Source: Alphaproteobacteria bacterium
GTDB lineage: Bacteria > Pseudomonadota > Alphaproteobacteria > RF32 > CAG-239
Assembly: GCA_017467515.1 (NCBI GenBank)
Contig: JAFUSU010000026.1
Coordinates: forward strand, 16,606 to 80,605
Direction: 5' to 3'
Length of the DNA stretch: 64,000 bases
Position numbers and translations under genes: made by a program. This document shows positions 27,390 to 36,720 of the stretch, in pieces. The notes under the pieces were generated by a model. That model did no database searches. It saw only the letters and a list, made by a program, of their open reading frames with translations, and was not told the DNA's origin. Position 1 is the first letter of the stretch; every line of letters begins with the position of its first letter.

Positions 27390-28646
27390 ATGAATTTAAA
27401 AGAACTCAAGCAAAAGTCTCCGACTGCCTTATTAAAGCAGGCTGAAGATTTAGGAATAGAAGATGCTTCTTCTATGCGTAAACAAGATTTAATGTTTGCT
27501 ATTTTAAAACAATTAACCGATGGTGATGATACGGCTATTTGCGGTGAAGGAACCATTGAAGTTATGCCTGATGGTTTCGGATTTTTACGTTCTTCGGAAT
27601 CAAACTATCTGGCCGGACCTGATGATATATATGTATCACCGGCACAGGTTAAAAAATTCGGACTTAGAACGGGCGATACGGTAGAAGGTGAAATACGAGC
27701 TCCAAAGGATAATGAACGTTATTTTGCTTTAACTAAAATTAATACAATTAACTTTGATGATCCCGAAAAATCAAAACTCAGAGTTAATTTTGATAACTTA
27801 ACACCGTTGTATCCGACAGAAAAGTTAAATTTTGATATTATCTGTGGTGAAAAAGATTATACTTGTCGTGTTATTGATTTAATTTCTCCGCAAGGTAAAG
27901 GTCAGCGTGGGCTTATTGTTGCACCGCCGAGAACAGGTAAAACGGTTATGCTTCAAAATATTGCTCATGCGATAGCCGTTAATCATCCTGAAGCATATTT
28001 GATGGTTTTGTTGATTGATGAACGTCCGGAAGAAGTAACGGATATGACGCGTTCCGTTAAAGGTGAGGTTATTTCTTCAACATTTGATGAGCCGGCAGCT
28101 CGTCACGTTCAAGTAGCTGAAATGGTTATTGAAAAAGCCAAACGCTTGGTTGAGAGTAAAAAAGATGTTATTATCTTGCTTGACTCAATAACCCGCCTCG
28201 GTCGTGCTTATAACACCGTTATTCCGTCATCAGGTAAAGTTTTAACCGGTGGTGTTGATGCAAACGCCCTGCAACGTCCGAAACGTATCTTAGGTGCTGC
28301 GCGTAATGTTGAAGAAGGCGGTTCTTTAACCATTATTGCTACAGCCTTGATTGATACCGGTTCACGTATGGATGAAGTTATTTTTGAAGAGTTTAAAGGA
28401 ACAGGTAACTCAGAAATTATCTTGGATAGAAAATTAACCGATAAGCGCCTGTTCCCGACCATTGATATTACTCGCTCAGGTACTCGTAAAGAAGAACTTT
28501 TGGTTGATAAAGCAACATTGTCTAAAATGTGGGTATTGCGTCGTGTATTGATGCAAATGGGTATGACTGACGGTATGGAGTTCTTGCTTGATAAACTACA
28601 GCACAGTAAAGATAACCAAGACTTCTTTGATACCATGAACAGTTAA
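27390..28646 (+). CDS. rho: Transcription termination factor Rho
   Basis: A hexameric RNA helicase. The N-terminal Rho_N helices are at about 1-45, the cold-shock-like RNA-binding domain ([11 protein letters not shown]) at about 55-120, Walker A APPRTGKT near 178-185, the Walker B region [16 protein letters not shown] near 262-277, and the conserved TGGVDANAL loop. 418 residues is typical. A ribosome-binding AAGG lies six bases before the ATG. The gene is the first on the right replichore arm. Confidence 0.97.
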   Translation: MNLKELKQKSPTALLKQAEDLGIEDASSMRKQDLMFAILKQLTDGDDTAICGEGTIEVMPDGFGFLRSSESNYLAGPDDIYVSPAQVKKFGLRTGDTVEGEIRAPKDNERYFALTKINTINFDDPEKSKLRVNFDNLTPLYPTEKLNFDIICGEKDYTCRVIDLISPQGKGQRGLIVAPPRTGKTVMLQNIAHAIAVNHPEAYLMVLLIDERPEEVTDMTRSVKGEVISSTFDEPAARHVQVAEMVIEKAKRLVESKKDVIILLDSITRLGRAYNTVIPSSGKVLTGGVDANALQRPKRILGAARNVEEGGSLTIIATALIDTGSRMDEVIFEEFKGTGNSEIILDRKLTDKRLFPTIDITRSGTRKEELLVDKATLSKMWVLRRVLMQMGMTDGMEFLLDKLQHSKDNQDFFDTMNS

Positions 28647-28651
28647 AAACA

Positions 28652-28676
28652 AGCCTCTCGAAAGAGAGGTTTTTTT
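28652..28676 (+). terminator. Rho-independent terminator after rho
   Basis: A perfect six-base stem CCTCTC-GAAA-GAGAGG is followed by seven T. Confidence 0.9.
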
Positions 28677-28690
28677 ATTGCAATTTTTAA

Positions 28691-28773
28691 GTCATTTCAG
28701 ATAATATTTACCGATAGCTAAAGCTAAAAAAGCGTCAGTCTTTTTAGGTAAATATTTAATCTGAAATCCAGGA
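28691..28773 (+). repeat. Palindromic repeat, left flank of GIY-YIG gene
   Basis: An 83-bp palindrome begins GTCATTTCAGAT and ends ATCTGAAATCCAGGA, with a second inner arm pair TATTTACC/GGTAAATA and a conserved centre containing AGCTAAAGCTAA and GTCAGTCTTT. A related element is present in inverse orientation at 29091-29174. The GTCAT...ATCCAGGA termini resemble intergenic palindromes common in alphaproteobacteria. Confidence 0.82.
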
Positions 28774-28785
28774 AAATAGATCAAT

Positions 28786-29076
28786 ATGAAAAATATGTAT
28801 GTTTATATAATGACAAATAATATAAACGGAACACTTTATATAGGTGTTACAAATAATTTAATAAGACGAGTTTATGAACATAAAAATAAAATAATTAAAG
28901 GTTTTACAAGTAGATACAATATAGATAAATTGGTTTATTATGAAATTTATGATAACGAAATAATAGCTATAGAAAGAGAAAAAGAATTAAAAAAATGGGA
29001 AAGAAATTGGAAAAAAGATTTAATAGAATCAAAAAATCCTAAATGGATTGATTTGTATGATTATTTAATAAAATAA
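28786..29076 (+). CDS. GIY-YIG endonuclease-domain protein
   Basis: A 96-residue stand-alone GIY-YIG nuclease domain of the YhbQ/UPF0213 type. The signature is seen as YVYIMTN (the GIY position) and TLYIGVTNNLIRRVYEH (YIG with catalytic Arg), and a downstream Glu sits in AIEREKELKKW. Its codons are extremely A-rich, more so than its neighbours. It lies between two inverted copies of a palindromic repeat, suggesting that gene and repeats form a unit. Such genes are often found amid intergenic palindromes; the biological role is unknown. Confidence 0.87.
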   Translation: MKNMYVYIMTNNINGTLYIGVTNNLIRRVYEHKNKIIKGFTSRYNIDKLVYYEIYDNEIIAIEREKELKKWERNWKKDLIESKNPKWIDLYDYLIK

Positions 29077-29090
29077 AAAGGATTTTTTTA

Positions 29091-29174
29091 TCCTGGATTC
29101 CAGCTCTAACTCAAAACTAGAAAGACTGGCACTTTCTTAGCTAAAGCTAACGTTTTTCGTACGGCTGGAATGAC
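29091..29174 (-). repeat. Palindromic repeat, right flank of GIY-YIG gene (inverted)
   Basis: Read on the minus strand this 84-bp element begins GTCATTCCAGCC and ends GCTGGAATCCAGGA and has the same centre (AGCTTTAGCTAA, CCAGTCTTT) as the element at 28691-28773. The outer arms differ from the left copy but are complementary to each other, so the fold is kept while the sequence changed. Confidence 0.82.
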
Positions 29175-29229
29175 ATTTTTTTATAAAACAGATTTTTTAT
29201 TGCAATTTAGATATTTTTATTTATCATTG

Positions 29230-29385
29230 TCTTTGTAAGCAAGAGTTTTGCTTATGGAGCTCAACACTCCTTTCAGTAAAATAACTCCTTCTATTGAAGA
29301 GGGAGCCTATGAATATATTGAATAAATAGGGCTGTCTACTGAACAGTGTTGAACTCCCTCGCCTTTTTTATAAGGCGAGTTTTTT
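29230..29385 (+). ncRNA. Structured RNA of unknown class, terminator-bounded
   Basis: A long stem is formed by 29256-29278 (GGAGCTCAACACT...TTCAGTA) with 29337-29357 (TACTGAA...AGTGTTGAACTCC), nearly uninterrupted over about 20 pairs. Inside are two possible hairpins (CTCC-TTC/GAA-GGGAG and AGCC-TAT/ATA-GGGCT). A small 5' hairpin (AGCAAgagttTTGCT) precedes it and a strong terminator follows at 29358-29385. A possible promoter TTGCAA-N16-TATCAT lies near 29203-29230. No good protein frame fills it. 6S RNA was considered because of length and the closing stem, but the internal layout does not clearly match. It could also be a cis leader of the small gene at 29421, though a terminator intervenes. 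Confidence 0.5.
29358..29385 (+). terminator. Strong rho-independent terminator
   Basis: CTCGCCTT and AAGGCGAG form a perfect eight-pair stem followed by TTTTTT. It ends the structured RNA locus. Confidence 0.9.
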
Positions 29386-29420
29386 GTTGTTTATTTAGCA
29401 AAAATAAGGAGTTCAAAAAA

Positions 29421-29639
29421 ATGGCAAACTACACGAAAAAAATAACCAGAGAAATATGTGTTCAACTGCGTCTGATCAGAGAACAAAAAGGAATAAGTAT
29501 TTATCAGGTAATGTCTGATTTAGAAATTAAAAAGGAATCTCTGGAACAAATGGAGCTTTATTTTTCCGCAAGTCTTAAAAATTGTTACAAGTTGATGGAT
29601 TATTATGGATACTGCTTAAAACTTGTTCCTAAAGAATGA
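29421..29639 (+). CDS. Small XRE-like helix-turn-helix protein
   Basis: 72 residues with a short basic N-terminus and a segment QLRLIREQKGISIYQVMSDL (about 14-33) that fits the helix-turn-helix of XRE/lambda-repressor-type regulators, although the remainder is shorter than a typical domain. The start at 29421 is chosen for the AAGGAG site eight bases upstream. A longer frame from 29346 would begin inside the terminator at 29358-29385 and is rejected. It is a stand-alone gene with its own terminator. Confidence 0.7.
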   Translation: MANYTKKITREICVQLRLIREQKGISIYQVMSDLEIKKESLEQMELYFSASLKNCYKLMDYYGYCLKLVPKE

Positions 29640-29648
29640 TAAAAAAAG

Positions 29649-29679
29649 CGCCGCTACTTTAATGTAACGGCGTTTTTTT
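29649..29679. terminator. Bidirectional terminator between convergent genes
   Basis: The stem CGCCG-x-TAC/GTA-x-CGGCG has A7 on the left and T7 on the right, so it can serve both the plus-strand small regulator gene and the minus-strand membrane-protein gene that converge on it. Confidence 0.85.
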
Positions 29680-30446
29680 CAGTTTTTAATTTCCAATCTG
29701 TCAAAGAAATTTAAACCGTATTTTTGGTATGGACTACCTATAGGTTTAATCTGTGTACGTGAATTAATATTTCGAATTTTGGGATGATGAGCAGGATAAA
29801 CTCCCACATTTCCCCTACTGCAATTAATGATATAAATAGTATTACCATCAATCGTTTCAGTATGCCAATCTTTAATATTAATCCAAACGGCTTGCTCGTA
29901 CTCTTTTTGTTTTGTATATTTTTCCAATTCTCTCCGTTCTCGTCCAAACACACAAATAGAAAAAATGATGCCTATAACAATCAGAAACCAACAGTTATTA
30001 AATTTTGTTTTGCCTATGGACCATAAACTGTAATCTTCTTTTTCATCGTTTAACTTCAATAAATAAGAAATATAAGAAGAAAAACGATACAAAAGAGTTA
30101 TAACTGTAAATCCGGCCAAAAAAGGTAATACATAGCTTTTACCTGCTTCATTTTCATTTACTAATAATGAAGCTGTTGTATAAAAAGCAGAAGCATTGAT
30201 AAAAGCCCAACCTAAACAAACTCTGCGACTTTCTATTTGTACTGTTGCTGTCAAATATAAACTGGTAAGAGTATAAACAAAAATACCGACAGCAGTCCAA
30301 AAAATGAAAGTATCACGCTCAAAACACGGAGTAACAAACCAAGTTAGCACCATTGAAAAAACTAAAAATATAGTCTTCAAATAGCCATAATTTTGAGAGG
30401 TAAACCACCTTGTGATTTTGTCTCTCCATAATAATAATGTTTTCAT
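29679..30446 (-). CDS. Multi-pass membrane protein of unknown function
   Basis: 255 residues with about five hydrophobic helices (near residues 22-40, 47-66, 78-97, 108-126 and 150-167) and a C-terminal soluble part of about 85 residues that ends in a compact domain rich in Ile, Asn and Tyr. I recognise no family. The gene is a single unit ending at the bidirectional terminator, next to the HAD gene. Confidence 0.7.
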   Translation of the reverse strand: MKTLLLWRDKITRWFTSQNYGYLKTIFLVFSMVLTWFVTPCFERDTFIFWTAVGIFVYTLTSLYLTATVQIESRRVCLGWAFINASAFYTTASLLVNENEAGKSYVLPFLAGFTVITLLYRFSSYISYLLKLNDEKEDYSLWSIGKTKFNNCWFLIVIGIIFSICVFGRERRELEKYTKQKEYEQAVWINIKDWHTETIDGNTIYIINCSRGNVGVYPAHHPKIRNINSRTQIKPIGSPYQKYGLNFFDRLEIKN

Positions 30447-30498
30447 ATCTATAAGTTTTAATAATTAATAAAAGTATGGCTATACTATATTATTTTCA

Positions 30499-31164
30499 TT
30501 AAGAATCAAGGATAATTTTCTCAACTTCCGGCATGGTATAGCAGATATGTTGAATGCCTAAATCTTTAACTCGTTGCAAATAAGTATCGTTTTGATACAT
30601 TTCACACCCTAAAAAAGCAATCACATCGATACCGGCTCTTTGGGCTGCCGTCATACCGGCAATTGAGTCTTCTATAACAATGCAATCTGCAGGACTTTCT
30701 TTCATTTGTCGGGCGGCATACAGAAATAAATCAGGTTCCGGTTTTCCCTTTTTAACCATATCAACGGTAAATGTATTACTTATATTAAAATATTTATTCC
30801 AAAATACGACAGCTTTTATTTTTTCAAGTGTTTTAGATAAAACACCACCGGTGGCAATGCATTGTTTAGGAATAACAGATAAGGTATCTTCAATATTTTT
30901 AAAGGTTGGTAAACCTTTGCGAATAATATCCATATCTATTTCAGAAAGATTTTTCCAGAAAGCATCATCTGTTTTATATCCCAATTCTTCTAAAATGGTT
31001 CTGTTTGTAAAATCACTTAGTCCGCCAAAATATTTAATTGTCGTTTCTAAATCAAAATTTAAATGTAATTTATCATTAAAATAAGATTGTCTGTTGTACA
31101 TATAAATTTTTTCACTATCGGCTAAAACACCGTCAAAATCCCAAATAACGAGTTTATATTTCAT
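30499..31164 (-). CDS. HAD-superfamily phosphatase/phosphomutase-like hydrolase
   Basis: A haloacid-dehalogenase-type hydrolase of the beta-phosphoglucomutase/phosphatase subgroup. The nucleophile motif DFDGVLADSE is at about 9-18, motif II falls near CIATGG (about 102-107), the Lys motif is KKGKPEPD (about 138-145), and motif III is VIEDSIAGMTAA (about 162-173). A small helical cap lies between. 221 residues is typical. The substrate (sugar phosphate or phosphoglycolate) is not assignable. Confidence 0.86.
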   Translation of the reverse strand: MKYKLVIWDFDGVLADSEKIYMYNRQSYFNDKLHLNFDLETTIKYFGGLSDFTNRTILEELGYKTDDAFWKNLSEIDMDIIRKGLPTFKNIEDTLSVIPKQCIATGGVLSKTLEKIKAVVFWNKYFNISNTFTVDMVKKGKPEPDLFLYAARQMKESPADCIVIEDSIAGMTAAQRAGIDVIAFLGCEMYQNDTYLQRVKDLGIQHICYTMPEVEKIILDS

Positions 31165-31297
31165 TTTACAACTTTCAGTATAAAAAAATCAAATCTCTGA
31201 GAAGCTCACAGATAATAATTTCAGGTATTTTATGATAGATAACTTAAGAAAAGATAAAAGAACGCTCCAGAGTCAAAAAAATGGGCTTTATTTTGAT

Positions 31298-31326
31298 TTG
31301 ACTATTTTAGAGTCTTTTGCTACATA
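31298..31326 (+). promoter_or_regulatory. Promoter of mnmE
   Basis: TTGACT at 31298-31303, a 17-base spacer and TACATA at 31321-31326, placed about 20 bases before the mnmE start. Confidence 0.55.
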
Positions 31327-31346
31327 AAAAAATAATGGAGAATAAA

Positions 31347-32690
31347 ATGGATAATAAAACAATATATGCTTTATCGACTGTTTATGGTAAATCAGGTGTA
31401 GCCGTTATAAGAATTTCAGGACAGGAAGTTTTACAAGTTGTAAAAAAAATGACAACGCTTGATTATAATAAAATAAAACCACGTTATGCTTATTTTGTTG
31501 ATTTAAAAAGTATTGAAACAAAAGAAACATTGGATAAGTGTCTATTGCTTTATTTTAAATCACCACATTCCTTTACGGGGGAAGATATTGTTGAGTTGCA
31601 AATTCACGGTTCTAAAGCAGTTATTTCTCTTGTTATGAAAAATCTTTCTTTGATTAAAGAATTTCGTTTAGCTGAACCGGGAGAATATTCAAAGCGTGCA
31701 TTTTATAACGGAAAAATGGATTTAACACAAGCTGAGGGACTGGCTGATTTAATAGAATCAGAAACAGCGGAACAACAAAAATATGCAATGCGCCAGATGG
31801 AAGGTAGTTTAAAAAATTTATATTCCGGTTGGCGAGAAGAATTATTAACCGTTTTAAGTTATTTAGAAGCATATATAGATTTTCCTGATGAAGATATTCC
31901 GGAAAACACCGTATTTAAACTTGAAAACACCGTATTTAAACTTTCAAAAGAGATTAAAAAGCATCTTTCAAACGATAATATAGGTGAAAGATTGCGTGAA
32001 GGGTTCAGAGTTGTTATTGTGGGATCACCGAATGCGGGTAAATCAAGTTTGTTAAATGCTATTGTCAATCGTGAAGCTGTCATTGTTTCTGATATAGCCG
32101 GAACAACAAGAGATGCTGTAGATATTTATTTAGATTTAAAAGGTTATCCGGTTATGTTTACAGATACGGCCGGTTTGCGTGAAGTAGAAGATGTCATAGA
32201 AAAAAAAGGTATAGAAATAGCTTATAATAAAATAGAAGAATCTGATCTGATAATATGTTTATTTGATAGTTTAACAGATACGATTCAATCTTTTGATAAT
32301 ATTAGTAAAAATTTTTCAGATAAAATGATTTTTGTTGCAAATAAATGTGATAAAATATCAGAAAAACAAAAAGAAAAGTTTGAAAAACAAGGTTGTGTTT
32401 GCATATCTGCCAAATATAAGCAGGGAATAGATAATCTTTTAGATAAAATAACAACTCTAATATCCTCAAAATTCACGGCAAATTCTAATTTATTAATAAC
32501 AAGAAGTCGCTATAGTGAAGCATTAAAAGAAACATTGGAAAATTTAGATAATTTTAATTTACAAAAAGAAATAGAATTATCTGCCGAGGATATTCGTTTA
32601 GCAGCCAGAGGGTTAGGTAAAATTACAGGTCAGATAGAAGTTGATGAAATACTTGATAAAATTTTTGGAAGTTTTTGTATAGGCAAATAA
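31347..32690 (+). CDS. mnmE: tRNA modification GTPase MnmE
   Basis: With MnmG it installs the cmnm5 group at tRNA wobble uridines. The N-terminal formyl-tetrahydrofolate-binding domain begins TIYALSTVYGKSGVAVIRISG; the G domain has GSPNAGKSS (about 226-234) and DTAGLRE; the C-terminus ends in CIGK with the conserved Cys. The start at 31347 is chosen for GGAG six bases upstream. A 21-bp direct duplication at 31902-31943 repeats ENTVFKL in the helical domain. mnmG follows 0.6 kb downstream. Confidence 0.95.
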   Translation: MDNKTIYALSTVYGKSGVAVIRISGQEVLQVVKKMTTLDYNKIKPRYAYFVDLKSIETKETLDKCLLLYFKSPHSFTGEDIVELQIHGSKAVISLVMKNLSLIKEFRLAEPGEYSKRAFYNGKMDLTQAEGLADLIESETAEQQKYAMRQMEGSLKNLYSGWREELLTVLSYLEAYIDFPDEDIPENTVFKLENTVFKLSKEIKKHLSNDNIGERLREGFRVVIVGSPNAGKSSLLNAIVNREAVIVSDIAGTTRDAVDIYLDLKGYPVMFTDTAGLREVEDVIEKKGIEIAYNKIEESDLIICLFDSLTDTIQSFDNISKNFSDKMIFVANKCDKISEKQKEKFEKQGCVCISAKYKQGIDNLLDKITTLISSKFTANSNLLITRSRYSEALKETLENLDNFNLQKEIELSAEDIRLAARGLGKITGQIEVDEILDKIFGSFCIGK

Positions 32691-32796
32691 TTTATGTTTG
32701 ACTTTTAAGAGAGTTGATTTATAAAAACAGTATAAAAGTATTATTATAAAATAATTAAAACCATTGCTTATGAATAAAAATGTTTATGAGGACTAT

Positions 32797-33204
32797 ATGA
32801 CTCAAAATCATATTAATGTCCTTTCAATTGAGGAATTATGCTCGGAAACAAAAGACGTGAGCAAATTTTTTGGTTATTCTTCTCTTTCTCTTATGGATGA
32901 AGTCAGTCAGAATTTCAAAAAAGTTTACACTTTATTTGATAAATCAAGGGAAAATCTACTTGATTGTCACGCAAGAAATGCCTATGAGGAGGCGGCTTTG
33001 CATGATTTACGTTATGCTATGGAGAAACTTTTTTATCAAATAAGAGAAGACTATCCGGGAAATGATATGTTTGAACACGGTGCACTTTGTGACGCTGCAA
33101 AATTACTTATTTCAATTTTTATTGTTTTGCCGAACATTATGCATGAAAAGGCAAAAGAAAACACTTTTAATTGTATTGTTAAATACAATCTTCTTAAAAA
33201 ATAA
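32797..33204 (+). CDS. Hypothetical helical protein, 135 residues
   Basis: I do not recognise this protein. It is soluble and mostly alpha-helical, with a hydrophobic helix (about 104-118) near the C-terminus. The start at 32797 is preferred because GAGG sits six bases before that ATG; in-frame TTG (32764) and ATG (32770) starts upstream lack such a site. It lies alone between mnmE and mnmG and has its own terminator. Confidence 0.7.
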   Translation: MTQNHINVLSIEELCSETKDVSKFFGYSSLSLMDEVSQNFKKVYTLFDKSRENLLDCHARNAYEEAALHDLRYAMEKLFYQIREDYPGNDMFEHGALCDAAKLLISIFIVLPNIMHEKAKENTFNCIVKYNLLKK

Positions 33205-33228
33205 TCCGCTGTAAAAGCGGATTTTTTT
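33204..33228 (+). terminator. Rho-independent terminator
   Basis: ATCCGCT and AGCGGAT form a seven-pair stem followed by T7, overlapping the last base of the 32797 gene. Confidence 0.88.
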
Positions 33229-33307
33229 GTTTTAAATGAGAGGCTATTAATAGCTTGCTAATCTTTTGGGTACTATAAATAATAAAAAATATAATAAGGT
33301 AATTAAA

Positions 33308-35158
33308 ATGACAAATGAATATGATGTTATAGTCATCGGTGGTGGACATGCCGGATGTGAAGCATGCGCCGCCGCAGCAAGAACAGGTGCTAAAACGGCA
33401 CTTATAACACATAAGATTGCAACAATCGGTGAAATGTCTTGTAATCCGGCTATTGGTGGTCTTGGTAAAGGTCATTTAGTCAGAGAAATAGATGCCCTTG
33501 ACGGATTAATGGCAAAAGTTATTGATAAAGCAGGTATTCAATTCAGAATGTTGAATTTATCAAAAGGCCCTGCTGTCAGAGGTCCTCGTGCACAGGCCGA
33601 TAGAGATTTGTATAAAAAATATATGTTAGAAGCTCTGCAAGAGCAAAAAAATCTTGATTTAATTGAAGGTGCCGTAGAAGGATTGCTTTTTGACGATAAT
33701 AAAATAACCGGTATTACTCTTTCTGATAACACTGTATTTAAAGCAAAAGCTGTTGTTTTAACTTCCGGAACTTTTTTAAATGGAATAATGTTTGTCGGAC
33801 ATAAAACTTCTATAGGAGGAAGAATAGGAGATGTTTCTTGCACGGGTATAACACCGTATTTAAAGCAAATGGGATTAAAAGTAGGCAGATTAAAAACGGG
33901 AACCCCTGCCCGATTAAACGGAAAAACCATTCATTGGGAAAAATTAGAAACGCAAGAAGGAGATAATCCTCCGCAACCTTTCTCTTATTTAACAAAAGAA
34001 ATAAAAAATCCGCAAATTAAGTGCTATGTAACCCATACAAACGAGAAAACACATAAAATAATAAGAGATAATTTTTCTAAATGTGCTCTTTTTTCAGGAT
34101 TAATAAAGGGTGTCGGACCGCGCTATTGTCCGAGTATTGAAGATAAACTGGTCAAGTTTGCAGATAGAACCAGTCATCAAATTTTTCTTGAACCGGAGGG
34201 CTTAAATACGGATGTTGTCTACCCGAACGGAATATCAACATCTTTACCGGCCGATGTACAGGAACAATTTATTCATACAATGGAAGGATTGGAAGACGTT
34301 GAAATTTTGCGCTACGCTTATGCCATAGAATATGATTATGTTGATCCTCAGGAGTTAAATCACAACTTAGGATGTAAAAAAGTTAAGGGTTTATATCTTG
34401 CCGGTCAAATAAACGGAACAACAGGGTATGAAGAGGCGGCTGCTCAGGGTTTAGTTGCCGGCATTAATGCCGCATTATATGCCGAAAATAAAGGTCGAGA
34501 ATTTGTTGTTGATAGAAGTGAAGCATATATAGGTGTTATGATTGATGATTTAATCACAAAAGGTGTTGATGAACCCTACAGAATGTTTACTTCACGTTCA
34601 GAATATCGCTTACTTTTGAGAGCGGATAATGCTGATGCACGACTGACGGAAAAAGGCTACCAAACAGGTTGTGTCGGAAAAGAAAGATACAGTGTATTTA
34701 AAGAAAAATATGAGCAAATAGATAAATATAAACAGATATGCGATAATCTGTATATTTCGCCAAATGAACTAGAAAAGTACGGAATTAAGACTAAAAAAGA
34801 CGGAACAAAGAGAACCGCTTTTAATGTTATGTCTTATGACACTGTTTCACGTGAAACAATAAACACGATTTGGCCGGAACTGAAAGAAATGCCGGCCGAT
34901 GTTTATGAAGAAATTGAAATAGAAGCAAAATATGCAGGATACCTTAAACGTCAATTGGCAGACATAGAAGTTTTTAAGAAAGACGAAAATCTCAAAATAA
35001 GAGAAGATATTGATTATAGCAAAATAGGCGGTTTATCACGTGAGATGGTTCAAAAACTATCTAAAGTCAGACCGATAACTGTTGGTGAAGCTTCTCGTAT
35101 TCCGGGAGTAACACCGGCAGCAATAACAGCAATTTTAGGATATATAGAAAAAAAATAA
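33308..35158 (+). CDS. mnmG: tRNA uridine 5-carboxymethylaminomethyl synthase MnmG (GidA)
   Basis: The FAD-containing partner of MnmE. The nucleotide-binding motif [11 protein letters not shown] is at about 9-19, followed by the family's [22 protein letters not shown], and the C-terminal helical domain contains [17 protein letters not shown]. 616 residues from the ATG at 33308; an earlier in-frame ATG at 33266 adds 14 unlikely residues. A perfect parS site lies inside the gene at 34843-34858, in a region coding for DTVSRET. The HD gene starts 1 base after its stop. Confidence 0.97.
   Translation: MTNEYDVIVIGGGHAGCEACAAAARTGAKTALITHKIATIGEMSCNPAIGGLGKGHLVREIDALDGLMAKVIDKAGIQFRMLNLSKGPAVRGPRAQADRDLYKKYMLEALQEQKNLDLIEGAVEGLLFDDNKITGITLSDNTVFKAKAVVLTSGTFLNGIMFVGHKTSIGGRIGDVSCTGITPYLKQMGLKVGRLKTGTPARLNGKTIHWEKLETQEGDNPPQPFSYLTKEIKNPQIKCYVTHTNEKTHKIIRDNFSKCALFSGLIKGVGPRYCPSIEDKLVKFADRTSHQIFLEPEGLNTDVVYPNGISTSLPADVQEQFIHTMEGLEDVEILRYAYAIEYDYVDPQELNHNLGCKKVKGLYLAGQINGTTGYEEAAAQGLVAGINAALYAENKGREFVVDRSEAYIGVMIDDLITKGVDEPYRMFTSRSEYRLLLRADNADARLTEKGYQTGCVGKERYSVFKEKYEQIDKYKQICDNLYISPNELEKYGIKTKKDGTKRTAFNVMSYDTVSRETINTIWPELKEMPADVYEEIEIEAKYAGYLKRQLADIEVFKKDENLKIREDIDYSKIGGLSREMVQKLSKVRPITVGEASRIPGVTPAAITAILGYIEKK
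34843..34858. promoter_or_regulatory. parS: parS centromere site 1
   Basis: TGTTTCACGTGAAACA, a perfect 16-bp palindrome identical to the bacterial parS consensus bound by ParB, lies inside mnmG about 7.6 kb from oriC. Confidence 0.92.
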
Positions 35159-35159
35159 A

Positions 35160-35771
35160 ATGTTGAAACTGAAAGATATCATCACATTAAGTCGAGAATT
35201 TTACGACAAAGTAAAACCTTTTGACAGTTATTATGGTTATGAAGAACATGTCGTTACCGTTGGTGCCTGTGCTTCTATAATCTCGGCAGCTTGCGGTTTA
35301 GATGTTATGAAAGCCGGCATTATGGGCTATGCACACGATATAGGAAAGCTGATCAGTTGCGAAAAAAAAGATAAAACATTTCACGGTCTGACAGGATATG
35401 AATACTTTAAATCAATCGGAGAAAATGAACTGGCACAAGTCTGCTTAACACACAGTTTTCCTAATATTAATTTCAAAATTGAGGAATATATAAGTTACGG
35501 AAAAGAAAATATAGAAAAATCCAAATCTATTTTACAAACAATAAATATAACTGATTATGACAGAGTGATACAGTTATCTGATTTATTGGTTAATTTTGAT
35601 GGAAGAAATGTTTTATATGATAATATAAAAGGAAGAATGACTTACATAGAAAATGCATATAATGTTAATCATAAAAATATAAGAATAAAATACAAAAATG
35701 CCATAAGGTTAAAATTATATCTGGAGAGAAAATATAATATTAATATATATAAGCTGTTAGGGGTTAAATAA
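35160..35771 (+). CDS. HD-domain phosphohydrolase
   Basis: A 203-residue protein with an HD metal-dependent phosphohydrolase core: His in EEHVVTV (about 29-35), HDIGK (about 60-64) and a later Asp in the QLSDLL segment (about 138-143). HD proteins of this size hydrolyse nucleotides or cyclic nucleotides; substrate unknown. It is 1 base after mnmG and overlaps the next PHP gene by TAATG, so both are read with mnmG. Confidence 0.78.
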   Translation: MLKLKDIITLSREFYDKVKPFDSYYGYEEHVVTVGACASIISAACGLDVMKAGIMGYAHDIGKLISCEKKDKTFHGLTGYEYFKSIGENELAQVCLTHSFPNINFKIEEYISYGKENIEKSKSILQTINITDYDRVIQLSDLLVNFDGRNVLYDNIKGRMTYIENAYNVNHKNIRIKYKNAIRLKLYLERKYNINIYKLLGVK

Positions 35772-36592
35772 TGCAAAACTTCTCTTATCATATGCACACC
35801 AATAATTTAGGTATTTTTGACGGTCAAAACACACCTATAGAGATGATAAAAAGATCAGAGGAAATAGGATTTAAAAAGATAGGAATAAGCAATCATTTGG
35901 CTTTTCATCCCAATATGCCCTCACAATCAAAAATGTTTTTCTCTGATTTTAATAAAGCATGCGACATATATAAAAGTGTTATTGAAGATATTAGAACAGC
36001 GTCTTTAAAGGCAAAAATAGATGTACGTGTCGGTTTTGAGGTTGATTTCTTTTCCTCTTATCAATGGCGATCTCTGTTTGAAAAAATAAAAAAAGAAATA
36101 AAAGCAGATTACTATATAGGAGCAACACATTATTTACGCGACGAATCTGAAAATTATATAATGAACCTTTATTATATGAAAAGAAACCCGCAAATTAAAA
36201 TAAGTGAAAAAGATTTAACAGTGTATTTAAACATTTATTGGGACAATATAATAGAATCGATAAAGAGCGGATATTTTAATTTTATAGCACATCTTGATGT
36301 TTGCAAGTTGTTTGGTTTTTGTCTTGATAAAAAATGGGATGAGAAAAAATATGAGGTTATAGAAACACTGGAAAAATACAAACAACCTTATGAGTTAAAC
36401 ACTAGTGGCTGGACAAAGGTTGGAGAACAACACCCTCATACGTGGATGATTGAAGAACTCAATAAAAGAAATGTTCCTGTTATTGTGAGTGACGATGCGC
36501 ATTCCGTTATTATGCTTGCACAACATTTTGAACAAGCAGAATCGTTTTTAAGTAAAATGAACTATAAATGCAGATATTGTCCTGAATTTTAG
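35771..36592 (+). CDS. PHP-domain phosphoesterase
   Basis: A histidinol-phosphatase-like PHP metalloenzyme. The H-x-H pair is in YHMHTNNLG (about 6-8), with further ligands in GISNHLAFH (about 39-47), GFEVDFF, GATHYLRD, HLDVCK and the final SDDAHS. 273 residues is typical for HisJ-like PHP proteins. The absence of other his genes argues against a dedicated histidine role. It is coupled to the HD gene, so the two may act on related nucleotide or phosphate compounds. Confidence 0.8.
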   Translation: MQNFSYHMHTNNLGIFDGQNTPIEMIKRSEEIGFKKIGISNHLAFHPNMPSQSKMFFSDFNKACDIYKSVIEDIRTASLKAKIDVRVGFEVDFFSSYQWRSLFEKIKKEIKADYYIGATHYLRDESENYIMNLYYMKRNPQIKISEKDLTVYLNIYWDNIIESIKSGYFNFIAHLDVCKLFGFCLDKKWDEKKYEVIETLEKYKQPYELNTSGWTKVGEQHPHTWMIEELNKRNVPVIVSDDAHSVIMLAQHFEQAESFLSKMNYKCRYCPEF

Positions 36593-36720
36593 ATTTTTTG
36601 ATTCAAAAAACGTTGTTTATCTATCTGAATTTAAAAAATAAATAGAATTAAAGTTTAAATGTGTTTATAACTTAAAATTTTTTATTTTAAATTTTTTTTG
36701 AAAAATGTATAAATTTTTCT

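Noticed and set aside
29230..29385. 6S RNA (ssrS) assignment
   Set aside because: Length and a long closing stem fit, but I could not fit the characteristic central bubble; it is left as an unidentified structured RNA.
35034..35045. Third parS-like site in mnmG (TATCACGTGAGA)
   Set aside because: Only the inner CACGTG and a few flanking bases match; several consensus positions differ, so it is probably chance or at best a weak site.
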